Shown here: positions 17,376 through 25,400 of the stretch, piece by piece | Numbering within the stretch: the first letter of the stretch is position 1 | How the letters are laid out: every line of letters starts with the position of its first letter | DNA from: Roseovarius amoyensis | Lineage (GTDB): Bacteria > Pseudomonadota > Alphaproteobacteria > Rhodobacterales > Rhodobacteraceae | Length of the DNA: 64,000 nt | Assembly: GCF_003260265.1 (NCBI RefSeq) | Contig: NZ_QITQ01000010.1 | Coordinates: 1 to 64,000, forward strand | Direction of reading: 5' to 3' | The notes under the pieces: generated by a model | Databases searched by the model: none | Seen by the model: the letters and a program-made list of their open reading frames with translations, nothing else | What the model was told of the DNA's origin: nothing | Position numbers and translations under genes: made by a program

Positions 17376-18758
17376 CTACCCGTTTGTTTCCCGCAGCGGG
17401 CTGAGCGCGGCGATCTCGCGCAGCTTGGCGCGCACCGCCCAGTCCGCGCCAAAGCCGTATCGCGCCCAGCCGATACTGTCCAGCCGCACTGTTTCCGCCT
17501 TTTCGGTCTGCCCCTCCAGCTTCAGCGCCTCGGCCTTGAGCATCATCAGCGTTGCCAGCAGGGCGGCGTTCTGGTGTTGCCGGGCGGTGACGATATGGGG
17601 CTCGATCAGTTCCAGCGCCAGCGCGCCCCGGCCCTGGTTGACCGCATAGGCCGCCAGTTGAGCCGAGGTATGGGCCCGGTGCAGCGCCGTATCGGTCGAC
17701 CGGCGATAGATGCGGTCGGCGGTCAGGAAATGGCCAAAGGCTGCCTCTGGTTCGGACAGTTGCAACAGCCGGCCCAGTGCGAAATGGCTAAAGCCCAGGC
17801 GGTGATCGCTCCAACCCTGGGATTGGGCGATGGCCAGCGCCTGCCGGGCCGCGTTGCGCCGCAGCGCCTCGCTTGCGCCGGGGCCAAGCGCGGTCTGGAT
17901 CGTCCGCACCCAGGCCCGCGGTGTCGGCGACACCCCGCGAGAGGCGATGCGATCGCCGTCGGGGTTCAGGCGCGACAGGATCGCCGGCAGCCGCTGCGCC
18001 ACCTCGGGACGGGTCATGCCCGAATGCAGCTCGGGCGCGTAATAGGCGCGCAGCACCAGCATGTCGAAGCCGGTCAGGACGGTGTGCACGTTGTCGTCGT
18101 TGAAGACGCTGTCGGGCAGGCGGTAGAGGTCGTTGAGCGGGCCGATGGCCTGGGCCAGTTCCTCGTGCAGGCAGTCGCGCACCTCTTGCGGGGCGCTGTC
18201 GCCGGGCACGAAGATGGCGATGCGCCGGCGCTCGGTCAGGTCGCTCCAGCTGGTTTCGCGGGAATGGCGCAGTCGGCCGTATTCACGCAGGCTGGACACG
18301 TTGGGAACCACGAAACAGGCCGCCTTGGGCAAATAGCGGCGGATCTCGTCGCGCGAGACGGCCTCGATGGTGATGCTGGCGGGGCCGCTTTCGCGGCCGG
18401 CGCTGCCGATGTCGATGCCGGCCTCGCGCCGCAGGCGTGCGATCAGGCGGGTCAGGTCGGGCACCAGGGTGGGCGGTGGGTTGCCTGTCACCCGGACCGA
18501 GATCGGCCCCTCGAATCGCGACAGATGGGTCAGCGTGCGGCCCGATTCGAGCTGAAAGGCGAGGTCCAGAAAATCGCGGGCGATGTCGCGGTTGGCGCGC
18601 GTGGGCGGCACGGGGCGCGTGTCTGCGAATGCCTTCATCGGCGGCAGCGCGATGGCCTCGGGCATCGCGGCGCGGGTGGGCATATCGGATTGCGGCGCCG
18701 AGGCGCAGCCCGCCAGCCAGACCAGAAGCGAAAGAGAAATCACAAGACCACGGCGCAT
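17376..18758 (-). CDS. DUF2927-type lipoprotein with helical-repeat C-terminus
   Basis: The 460-residue precursor starts at the ATG at 18758, preceded by GAGGGGG. This gives a lipoprotein signal 'LSLLVWLAGC' with Cys near residue 16. A frame open further upstream adds about 90 residues without homology. The N-terminal half resembles the DUF2927 family ('RDIARDFLDLAFQLESGR', 'CLHEELAQAIGPLNDLYRLP'), which has a metalloprotease-like His-Glu-Glu stretch. The C-terminal part (about 290-460) is rich in Ala and Leu and looks like TPR-like helices. It probably sits in the periplasm or outer membrane. Substrate and role are unknown. Confidence 0.7.
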   Translation of the reverse strand: MRRGLVISLSLLVWLAGCASAPQSDMPTRAAMPEAIALPPMKAFADTRPVPPTRANRDIARDFLDLAFQLESGRTLTHLSRFEGPISVRVTGNPPPTLVPDLTRLIARLRREAGIDIGSAGRESGPASITIEAVSRDEIRRYLPKAACFVVPNVSSLREYGRLRHSRETSWSDLTERRRIAIFVPGDSAPQEVRDCLHEELAQAIGPLNDLYRLPDSVFNDDNVHTVLTGFDMLVLRAYYAPELHSGMTRPEVAQRLPAILSRLNPDGDRIASRGVSPTPRAWVRTIQTALGPGASEALRRNAARQALAIAQSQGWSDHRLGFSHFALGRLLQLSEPEAAFGHFLTADRIYRRSTDTALHRAHTSAQLAAYAVNQGRGALALELIEPHIVTARQHQNAALLATLMMLKAEALKLEGQTEKAETVRLDSIGWARYGFGADWAVRAKLREIAALSPLRETNG

Positions 18759-18975
18759 GCGCACCCCCTCGAAACGGTTGCATCGCCCCGGTCCGGGTGT
18801 TGGGCGGCGGCGACCTGGCCAGCTTAGCCCCCCGCCGCGCCCGGCGATAGATGGGACCGGCGGCAAAATCGCGGCCGTTGCGATTCGGTTCCTGGCAAAG
18901 CTACCACGCGTTGGAGGAAAGAAATCCGCCAGATCGACGCTGTTTGTGTCCCGCAACTGCGGCCGGGTCCCTGAT

Positions 18976-19815
18976 TTATCGCTGTCCGCGTGCCATGAAT
19001 GCCAGCCGTTCGAACAGGTGCACATCCTGCTCGTTCTTCAACAGCGCGCCGTGCAGTTTCGGCAATGCCTCGGCGCCGTCGCGGCGCAGGTCCTCGGGGC
19101 TCAGATCCTCGGCCAGGATCAGCTTGAGCCAGTCCAGAACCTCGGATGTCGAAGGTTTCTTCTTCAGCCCAGCCTGGTCGCGCACCTCGTAGAACCGCGT
19201 CAGCGCCGCGGTCAGCAGCGACTCCTTGATGCCGGGGTAGTGGACCTCGACGATTCGCTTCATCGTTTCGGAGTCGGGAAAGCGGATATAGTGGAAAAAG
19301 CACCGCCGCAGGAACGCATCGGGCAGTTCCTTTTCGTTGTTCGAGGTGATGATCACAACGGGTCTGTGGCGGGCGCGAATGGTCTCTCCGGTCTCGTAGA
19401 CGTGGAATTCCATCCGGTCGAGTTCCTGCAGCAAATCATTGGGAAACTCGATATCGGCCTTGTCGATCTCGTCGATCAGCAGCACCAGGCGCGTGTCCGC
19501 CTCGAACGCCTGCCACAGCTTGCCCTTGCGGATATAGTTGCGCACGTCATGCACGCGCTCGTCGCCAAGCTGGCTGTCGCGCAGCCGGCTGACGGCGTCG
19601 TATTCATACAGCCCCTGTGCTGCCTTGGTGGTTGATTTGATGTTCCATTCCAGAAACTCCATCCCCAGCGCGTCGGCCACCTGGCGGGCCAGCTCGGTCT
19701 TGCCGGTGCCGGGTTCGCCCTTGACCAGCAGCGGGCGTTCCAGCGTCACCGCGGCGTTAACCGCAACTGTCAGGTCCTCGGTTGCGACATAGGCGTCGGT
19801 GCCATGGAATTTCAT
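18976..19815 (-). CDS. MoxR-family AAA+ ATPase
   Basis: The 279-residue AAA+ protein has Walker A 'KGEPGTGKTELARQVADAL' (about 35-53), Walker B 'LVLLIDEIDKAD' (about 107-118) and sensor 1 'PVVIITSNNEKELPDAFLRR' (about 148-168). MoxR proteins work with VWA partners as chaperones for metal-cofactor or complex assembly. A CoxE-like VWA gene lies 1.8 kb downstream on the same strand. The 217 bases between it and the lipoprotein gene hold no recognisable gene. Confidence 0.88.
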   Translation of the reverse strand: MKFHGTDAYVATEDLTVAVNAAVTLERPLLVKGEPGTGKTELARQVADALGMEFLEWNIKSTTKAAQGLYEYDAVSRLRDSQLGDERVHDVRNYIRKGKLWQAFEADTRLVLLIDEIDKADIEFPNDLLQELDRMEFHVYETGETIRARHRPVVIITSNNEKELPDAFLRRCFFHYIRFPDSETMKRIVEVHYPGIKESLLTAALTRFYEVRDQAGLKKKPSTSEVLDWLKLILAEDLSPEDLRRDGAEALPKLHGALLKNEQDVHLFERLAFMARGQR

Positions 19816-19995
19816 TTGGAATCAACCTCTTTCAAGATGGTCAGGTTCGGCCACGCGGCGCACAATAGCCGCTGACGTAAAACACATCAATGCGTTGTTA
19901 TTGGGTAGTGACAATCCCCGATCCTGCGTGTAAGCCCACGCCGATAACCTCAGGAGACATTCATGCCTGACACTGGTCTTGACGAGGGAGCGACC

Positions 19996-20418
19996 ATGAA
20001 AGCAGAAGTCTTTCTGCCTGACAACTACCGACCCGCCGAAGACGAACCCTTCATGAACGAGCGTCAGCTCGAATATTTCCGCCGCAAACTGATCGCCTGG
20101 AGAAACGAACTGCTTGAGGGCAGCCGTGACACCATTGTCGGGCTTCAGGACGGCACCCGCGCCATCCCCGACGTTGCCGACCGCGCCAGCGAGGAAACCG
20201 ACCGCGCGCTGGAGCTGCGCACGCGCGACCGTCAGCGCAAGCTGGTGACCAAGATCGACGCCGCGCTGCGCCGCATCGAAGACGGCGAATACGGCTATTG
20301 CGAGGTGACCGGCGAGCCGATCAGCCTCAAGCGGCTGGACGCACGCCCGATCGCCACCATGAGCCTGGAAGCCCAGGAACGCCACGAGCGGCGCGAAAAG
20401 GTGCACCGCGACGACTGA
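19996..20418 (+). CDS. dksA: RNA polymerase-binding transcription factor DksA
   Basis: The 140-residue protein enters the secondary channel of RNA polymerase and, with ppGpp, adjusts initiation during the stringent response. The coiled-coil tip motif 'PDVADRASEE' keeps the critical Asp-x-x-Asp-x-Ala. Of the four zinc-finger cysteines only one remains ('YGYCEVTGEPISLKRLDARP'). Reduced sets are known in alphaproteobacterial DksA. Homologues start 'MKAEVFLP', hence 19996. An ATG at 19963 with a good AGGAG would add 11 residues and cannot be excluded. It is divergent from moxR. Confidence 0.9.
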   Translation: MKAEVFLPDNYRPAEDEPFMNERQLEYFRRKLIAWRNELLEGSRDTIVGLQDGTRAIPDVADRASEETDRALELRTRDRQRKLVTKIDAALRRIEDGEYGYCEVTGEPISLKRLDARPIATMSLEAQERHERREKVHRDD

Positions 20419-20499
20419 CCGCTGCGACGCGTCAGGCAAAGTGATGTAGAAAGCGCCGGGGCCAGGGTCTCGGCGTTTTTCGTCGGGAGAGGGGAGGGT

Positions 20500-21669
20500 A
20501 TGGCACTCAACGGAATGAACATCGCCGTTGTCGGCGGCGGTATTGGCGGGCTTGCGGCCGCGCGCGCGCTCAGGTTGCACGGCGCCGAGGTCACGGTGCT
20601 GGAGCAGGCCGAGACAATCCGCGAGGTCGGCGCCGGGCTGCAGGTCAGCCCCAACGGGTTTCGCGTATTGCAGGCGCTGGGGCTGGCGGACCGGCTGCGC
20701 GCGGCGTCGGTGCAGGCCCGGGCGGTGCGGCTGTGCGATGCCGGCGGCGCCGATCTGCTGCGGCTTGACCTTGGGCGGCTGAAAAGCCGGGATTACCATT
20801 TCGTTCACCGCGCCGACCTGATCGACCTGCTGGCCGAGGGCGCGCGTGCCGCCGGCGTCAACATCCGCCTGTTGCAGCAGGTCGAAAGCGTCACGCCCGG
20901 GCCGCAACCCGAAATCACGCTGGCGAACGGGGCAAAGATGCATGCCGACCTGGTGGTGGGGGCGGATGGGCTGCATTCGGTCGTCCGCCAGGTGCTGAAC
21001 GGCACTGCCGCGCCGTTCTTTACCCGGCAGGTGGCCTGGCGCGCGGTGGTGCCCAACAGCGCCGGGCGCGGCCCGGAGGCGCGGGTGCATATGGGGCCGC
21101 ACCGGCATGTTGTCAGCTATCCGCTGCGCGATGGCTCGGCGCTGAACCTGGTTGCGGTCGAGGAACGCATGGCCTGGGCCGAGGAAAGCTGGAACCAGCA
21201 GGACGACCCCGAGAACCTGCGCGCCGCCTTTGCCGGGTTCGGCCCCGAGGTGCAGGCGATGCTGGCCGAGGTGGAAACCGTGCATCTGTGGGGGCTTTTT
21301 CGCCACCCGGTTGCGCCCAACTGGCACGGGCCGGGGGTGGCGATTCTGGGCGATGCGGCGCATCCGACGCTGCCCTTCATGGCGCAGGGGGCAAGCCTTG
21401 CGCTGGAGGACGCCTGGGTGCTGGCCGACACGCTGTCGGGGCCGGGGCCGCTGGCGGACCGGCTGGCCGCCTATCAGCGCCGGCGCAAGGGCCGCGCGAA
21501 ACGCGTGGTCGAGGCCGCCAATGCCAACGCCCGCAAGTATCACCTTGCCTTTCCGCCGGCGCGCTGGGCGGCGCATGCGGCGCTGAGGCTGGGCGGCCTG
21601 GTGGTGCCGGGGCTAATGGCGCGGCAGTTCGGCTGGCTGTACGATTACGATGTCGTCGCCGGGGATTAG
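20500..21669 (+). CDS. FAD-dependent monooxygenase (salicylate hydroxylase-like)
   Basis: The 389-residue group A flavoprotein monooxygenase has the FAD motif 'VVGGGIGGLAAARALRLHGA' near residues 8-27, the 'VVGADGLHSVVR' segment near 150 and the second FAD motif 'ILGDAAHPTLPFMAQGA' near 282. These enzymes hydroxylate small aromatic compounds using NAD(P)H and oxygen. The substrate is unclear. It stands alone between dksA and xth, so it is not evidently part of the catabolic operon. The start has GGGAGAGG upstream; an internal ATG at 20515 is possible. Confidence 0.8.
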   Translation: MALNGMNIAVVGGGIGGLAAARALRLHGAEVTVLEQAETIREVGAGLQVSPNGFRVLQALGLADRLRAASVQARAVRLCDAGGADLLRLDLGRLKSRDYHFVHRADLIDLLAEGARAAGVNIRLLQQVESVTPGPQPEITLANGAKMHADLVVGADGLHSVVRQVLNGTAAPFFTRQVAWRAVVPNSAGRGPEARVHMGPHRHVVSYPLRDGSALNLVAVEERMAWAEESWNQQDDPENLRAAFAGFGPEVQAMLAEVETVHLWGLFRHPVAPNWHGPGVAILGDAAHPTLPFMAQGASLALEDAWVLADTLSGPGPLADRLAAYQRRRKGRAKRVVEAANANARKYHLAFPPARWAAHAALRLGGLVVPGLMARQFGWLYDYDVVAGD

Positions 21670-21685
21670 ATTTTAAATCAAATCT
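21668..21685. terminator. AT-rich hairpin between convergent genes
   Basis: AGATTT (21668-21673) pairs with AAATCT (21680-21685) around TAAATC in the 16-base gap between two converging genes. It overlaps the stop codon of the monooxygenase. It is a likely compact bidirectional terminator. Confidence 0.45.
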
Positions 21686-22468
21686 CTACAGGTCGATATT
21701 CACCCAGATTGGAACATGGTCCGACGGCTTTTCGCCGGCGCGCACCTGCTTGTCGATCTGGCAATCGGTCAGCCGGTCGGCCGCCTGCGGGCTGAGCAGG
21801 ATGTGGTCAATGCGGATGCCGTCGTTACGCCGCCACGCCCCGGCCTGGTAATCCCAGAATGTATAGTGCCCCGGCCCCTGTACACGGGCGCGAAAGGCAT
21901 CGGTCAGACCAAGATATAGCAGCCTGCGAAAGGCGGCGCGCGATTGCGGCAGCGCCAGCGCGTCCTCGGCCCAGGCCTCGGGGCGCTTGGCGTCCTCGTC
22001 CTGGGGGATGACGTTGTAGTCGCCGGCGATCAGCAGCGGTTCTTCGAGCTGCAACAGCGCCTCGGCGCGTGCTTTCAGCCGCTCCATCCAGGCAAGCTTG
22101 TAGTCGTATTTCGGACCCGGCGTGGGGTTGCCGTTGGGCAGGTAAAGCCCGCATAGCCTGAGCGTGGCGTGTTCGCCCGTCACCGTTGCCTCGATCCACC
22201 GCGCCTGTTCGTCGGTCGGATCGCCGGGCAAGCCACGGGTGACATCCTCTAGCGGCAGCTTTGACAGGATCGCCACCCCGTTAAAGCCTTTCTGGCCGTG
22301 CGTTTCGACGTTGTAGCCGCGTTCCTCGAACGGCTCGCGCGGGAATGCCTCGTCGATCGACTTGATCTCTTGCAGCAGCACGACATCGGGTTGAGCCGTG
22401 TCCAGCCAGTCGGTCAGCGCGGCCAGCCGGGCCTTGATGCCGTTGATGTTGAAACTGGCGATCTTCAT
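21686..22468 (-). CDS. xth: Exodeoxyribonuclease III
   Basis: The 260-residue AP endonuclease/3'-5' exonuclease of base-excision repair shows the full set of family motifs. These are 'MKIASFNINGIKARL' at the N-terminus, 'VVLLQEIKSID' with the metal-binding Glu near 35, 'LLIAGDYNVIP' near 150, 'IRIDHILLS' near 225 and the C-terminal 'SDHVPIWV' with the catalytic His. Length is normal. It is divergent from the FTSSM-repeat gene, with a 321-base space between them. Confidence 0.92.
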   Translation of the reverse strand: MKIASFNINGIKARLAALTDWLDTAQPDVVLLQEIKSIDEAFPREPFEERGYNVETHGQKGFNGVAILSKLPLEDVTRGLPGDPTDEQARWIEATVTGEHATLRLCGLYLPNGNPTPGPKYDYKLAWMERLKARAEALLQLEEPLLIAGDYNVIPQDEDAKRPEAWAEDALALPQSRAAFRRLLYLGLTDAFRARVQGPGHYTFWDYQAGAWRRNDGIRIDHILLSPQAADRLTDCQIDKQVRAGEKPSDHVPIWVNIDL

Positions 22469-22606
22469 CCCGTGCCTCCCGTGCTGTCGCCCCTTTCTAT
22501 CGCGCAGCGGGACCGCGCTGGCAAGGGTTGCGGTCCGCGACTCCGGCGGCGGGATTGATTCGTTTGACGGGACGCACGTTGGAGTTGAAAAACCTTTTAA
22601 ATCAGA

Positions 22607-22708
22607 CCTGTGGATAACTTTTTTTCGCCGCCAGATAGCCGCGAATTTCCCGCCCGAGTTTCAATCGGTTGGATTGGCGGGGCGTGGATACAGGTCCTGT
22701 GGATAACT
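22607..22708. promoter_or_regulatory. Two identical DnaA-box-containing 13-bp repeats
   Basis: CCTGTGGATAACT occurs at 22607-22619 and again at 22696-22708. Each contains a perfect match to the classical DnaA box (TTATCCACA on the minus strand). The first is followed by a T7 run and preceded by an AT-rich stretch (AAAAACCTTTTAAATC). They lie 171 and 82 bases before the repeat-protein start. The rest of the gap between xth and that start (22469-22789) shows no other gene. They could link transcription of the next gene to DnaA, titrate DnaA, or belong to an origin-like region. Confidence 0.5.
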
Positions 22709-22789
22709 CGCTATGCGAGAAATGAATATTGGCAAGACACGTTTTGCGTGCAAGCGTTTCAGGGCATCGCAAACTGGGGAGATCGCAAA

Positions 22790-23275
22790 ATGACTGCACA
22801 ACGCAAGATCGTTACCACCACTGAAACCACCCTGAAACAGTCCGAAAGCAGCCTGCATGACGGCACGCTGGTCGGCGCCTTCACCTCGTCGATGGGGCCG
22901 GAAATGCGGACCGACAGCCTGCTGGGCGACGCGGTCGAAATGTTCACCTCGTCGATGTCGCCGGTTCTGAGCGGCGATACCGGGGCGGGTGAGGCCACGG
23001 GCCTTTTCACCTCTTCCATGGCGCCCGTCGCGGCCGCCGACACCGCCGCCGGTGACGCGGTGGAATTGTTCACTTCGTCGATGGGCCCGGTCACCGCCGG
23101 CGACGCCACCGCTGGTGAAGCCGTCGAAATGTTCACCTCCTCGATGGGTCCGGTGACCGCCGGCGAAACCCGCACCGGCGATGCCGTGGGCGCGTTCACC
23201 TCGTCCATGTCGCCCGCCACCAAGGTGACGGCCGAAGAGGGCGATGGCTGCGAAATGTTCACTTCGAGCATGTAA
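22790..23275 (+). CDS. FTSSM heptarepeat protein, unknown function
   Basis: I do not recognise this 161-residue protein. The first 30 residues are Thr/Ser-rich with no signal peptide or membrane segment. The rest is seven exact 21-residue units, each carrying the pentapeptide FTSSM at residues 31, 52, 73, 94, 115, 136 and 157. The protein ends on the last FTSSM. Units usually read [D/E]-A-V-[E/G]-[M/L/A]-FTSSM-[G/S/A]-P, with Ala/Gly/Thr/Asp spacers. It is acidic and has one Cys just before the last motif. The ATG at 22790 follows GGGGAG; the frame open upstream contains the second DnaA box and is discarded. The layout resembles a multi-core peptide precursor or an array of docking motifs. 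Confidence 0.8.
   Translation: MTAQRKIVTTTETTLKQSESSLHDGTLVGAFTSSMGPEMRTDSLLGDAVEMFTSSMSPVLSGDTGAGEATGLFTSSMAPVAAADTAAGDAVELFTSSMGPVTAGDATAGEAVEMFTSSMGPVTAGETRTGDAVGAFTSSMSPATKVTAEEGDGCEMFTSSM
22880..23272 (+). repeat. Seven 63-bp coding repeats encoding FTSSM units
   Basis: The FTSSM codons begin at 22880, 22943, 23006, 23069, 23132, 23195 and 23258, an invariant 63-base step. The DNA differs at synonymous positions among units: Ser is TCG, TCC, TCT and AGC, and Thr is ACC and ACT. The peptide is identical in all seven. This indicates old units held constant by selection on the protein, not a recent DNA expansion. Confidence 0.9.
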
Positions 23276-23329
23276 GCACCGCTGCCTGTGCGGGGCGGCA
23301 AGGCGAACAAGAAGAGGGAATTCAAGGTT

Positions 23330-24448
23330 ATGGGTGACATTCTTCAACTCGACATGCCGTTCCGCCAGCGCAGCCGCGCTGCGCGCCAGGTGGCCCTGAT
23401 TGATCGGGTCGCCAGCGCGCGCCGCGGCAGCGAAGACGTTTTCTGGCTGAAGGAAAACGCCGAACTGCTCAACGTGCTGGAAAGCACGAAAGCCGCGCCG
23501 GGAACCGGCGCGCTTGCCGCTTACGAGGGGTTCTACCGCGACATCGAGGCGCGGATCGGGTTCTTTCCGCAATACTACCGCTTTTTCCTGTCGATCTGCC
23601 TGGATCTTGAGGATCTGGGGCTTGGTGGCGACTCCGGGGACGACAAGGCGGTGGCGCTGGCGGAATGGGTGGCGTCGCAAGGGCTGGTCGGGGCCGAGTT
23701 GTCGGACCTGCAGCGCGCCGAGGCGCGCCGTCTGTGCCTGCGGCGCGGGGTCGATCCGCTGGCTGGCGATCACGGGCTTGACGACCGTCTGCGTGCCTTT
23801 GCGCGCCGGTCGGCCACCTTTGCACTGCCCAACAAGAAGGCGGCCTATGAGCTGACCCATATCATCTTTTACCTGTCCGAATACGGCCGCCGCGATCCGG
23901 GTGCCGATGCGGCGATGATCGAAAGCCTGTGCCACACCGGCACGCTGGCATTCCTGGAACTGAACATCGACCTTCTGTCAGAGGTCTGCATCGCGCTGCG
24001 CTTTGCCGGGGCGACGCCGCCGCCGGTGTGGGAACGCTGGCTGGCCGACCAGGCCAACCGGTTCCAGGTGCTGCCGGCCGACCGCCCGGGCGGGATGGAC
24101 GACTATCACCCGTGGCTGATGCTGAACTGGTTCATGGCCCTGTCCGGCCGTGGCGGGTTTGCCCACGAGATGCCGCAAGGGGCGGTGGTCTTTGCCGCGC
24201 CGGAACCCAATGCCGGCCCGCTGCGCGAGCTGTCGGACTGCATGTACAAGCTGCGCGATGCGCGCAGCCCCGACTGGGACAAGATGCGCGACCGGGTCGG
24301 CGACGGCCTGTCGGACGAGGCCCGCAACGTGCTGGCCGCGGCCGAAGAGGCGGTTGATTTCAGCGTCTTCTTTCGCGGCTTCGCCCGCGCCGGGGGGCCG
24401 GGGCTGCGGCCCGGCGCCGCGACCGTCGCACGGGGGCGGCCGTCATGA
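23330..24448 (+). CDS. Uncharacterised helical protein next to the FTSSM gene
   Basis: I cannot assign this 372-residue protein. It appears almost entirely alpha-helical and soluble, with no signal peptide. The most motif-like stretch is 'KKAAYELTHIIFYLSEYGRR' near residues 170-189, with a second His region 'CHTGTLAFLELNIDLLSEVC' about 30 residues later and 'DDYHPWLMLNWFMALSG' near 262. Conserved-looking His, Asp and aromatic residues between helices would suit an alpha/alpha-toroid enzyme, but this is a guess. The ATG at 23330 follows AGAGGGA; a GTG at 23288 is less likely. It lies 54 bases after the FTSSM gene and its stop overlaps the transporter start, so the three are probably one operon. 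Confidence 0.7.
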   Translation: MGDILQLDMPFRQRSRAARQVALIDRVASARRGSEDVFWLKENAELLNVLESTKAAPGTGALAAYEGFYRDIEARIGFFPQYYRFFLSICLDLEDLGLGGDSGDDKAVALAEWVASQGLVGAELSDLQRAEARRLCLRRGVDPLAGDHGLDDRLRAFARRSATFALPNKKAAYELTHIIFYLSEYGRRDPGADAAMIESLCHTGTLAFLELNIDLLSEVCIALRFAGATPPPVWERWLADQANRFQVLPADRPGGMDDYHPWLMLNWFMALSGRGGFAHEMPQGAVVFAAPEPNAGPLRELSDCMYKLRDARSPDWDKMRDRVGDGLSDEARNVLAAAEEAVDFSVFFRGFARAGGPGLRPGAATVARGRPS

Positions 24449-25359
24449 GCACGCTTGCGGCCCGCCGTGCGCTGCCCGCCGCCGCCCTGGCGGGGGTGGT
24501 GCTGACGCTGTTCTACACCGCCCTGATCGCCACCGCCGACGGCATCACCAAGCTGTTCGCGACCACCTATGCGGCGCCGCAGCTTTTCGTGATTTCAGGG
24601 GGGGTCGTCGCCGTGCTGAGCCTGGCGGCGAACCGGCGCCAGGGGCGCTGGCGCGGGGTGGCGACGCGCTGTCCCCGGGCGATGGCGCTGCGCGCGGGGG
24701 CCACGGTGCTGGGCTCGGTGGCGTTCTTCTACGCCTTTCGTCTGCTGCCCTTTGCCGAGGTCTTTCTGTTCATTGCGCTGATCCCGCTCCTGGCGGCGCT
24801 GCTGTCGGGCCCGACGCTGGGCGAGACAGTGCGCCCGCAGGTCTGGGCGGCGCTGGGGCTGGGCACCGTCGGTGTGCTGTGCCTCTTTCCCGCCGGGCTG
24901 GGCAGCGTCGGGCTGGGGCACCTGGTGGCTTTTGCGGCGGTGCTGCTGGGCACGGTGTCGATGCTGGCCTCGCGCTATATCGGGCAGCGTGACGACAACC
25001 TGCTGACGCAGGTGTTCTATCCCAACCTGGCGCTGATGGCGGTGATGGCCTGCGTGCTGCCCTTTGTCTGGCGACCTATGGGGTTGGCCGATCTGGGCTG
25101 GGCGCTGACCTATGCGGTGTTCCTGTTCGGGGCGCGCTGGGTGCTGGTGGCGGCACTGCGCCTGCTGCCGGCCTATGTGGTCACGCCGCTGATGAACCTG
25201 CAGTTCCTGTGGATGGTCGTCATCGGCGCGCTCGCGTTCGGCGAATGGCCGGGGGTGGGGGTCTGGCTGGGTGCGGCCATCGTGGTGGCGGCGGGCACAT
25301 GGCTGGTCTGGGATCAGACCCGCCCGCGCCCGCCCGCGCATGCCGTGCCGGCGGAGTGA
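24445..25359 (+). CDS. EamA/DMT-superfamily transporter
   Basis: The 304-residue inner-membrane protein has about ten hydrophobic helices in two EamA-like halves. The first covers about 18-150 and the second about 160-295 ('MNLQFLWMVVIGALAFGEWP' in the second). DMT transporters export metabolites, amino acids or small drugs. Its ATG overlaps the stop of the preceding gene (ATGA), indicating translational coupling. It may therefore export something made or modified by the FTSSM locus. Substrate is unknown. Confidence 0.8.
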   Translation: MSTLAARRALPAAALAGVVLTLFYTALIATADGITKLFATTYAAPQLFVISGGVVAVLSLAANRRQGRWRGVATRCPRAMALRAGATVLGSVAFFYAFRLLPFAEVFLFIALIPLLAALLSGPTLGETVRPQVWAALGLGTVGVLCLFPAGLGSVGLGHLVAFAAVLLGTVSMLASRYIGQRDDNLLTQVFYPNLALMAVMACVLPFVWRPMGLADLGWALTYAVFLFGARWVLVAALRLLPAYVVTPLMNLQFLWMVVIGALAFGEWPGVGVWLGAAIVVAAGTWLVWDQTRPRPPAHAVPAE

Positions 25360-25400
25360 GACGGGACCAGGCGCAATAAAAAACGGTCGGTGGTATCAGG

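Noticed and set aside
17283..18827. 514-codon plus-strand frame opposite the DUF2927-type gene
   Set aside because: Composition typical of antisense frames; the minus-strand gene has a signal peptide, a ribosome site and cluster context.
22560..22790. Chromosomal replication origin
   Set aside because: Only two DnaA boxes are seen, with no 13-mer AT array and no dnaA, parAB or similar origin markers nearby; kept only as an alternative for the boxes.
22880..23272. Regularly spaced repeats, possible CRISPR array
   Set aside because: Repeats are in-frame, 63 bp apart with only about 15 bp similar and variable at third codon positions; no direct-repeat or spacer structure and no cas genes.
22661..23935. 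424-codon minus-strand frame over the FTSSM gene
   Set aside because: The plus-strand frame has synonymous codon variation with constant peptide, which shows that the plus strand is the coding one.
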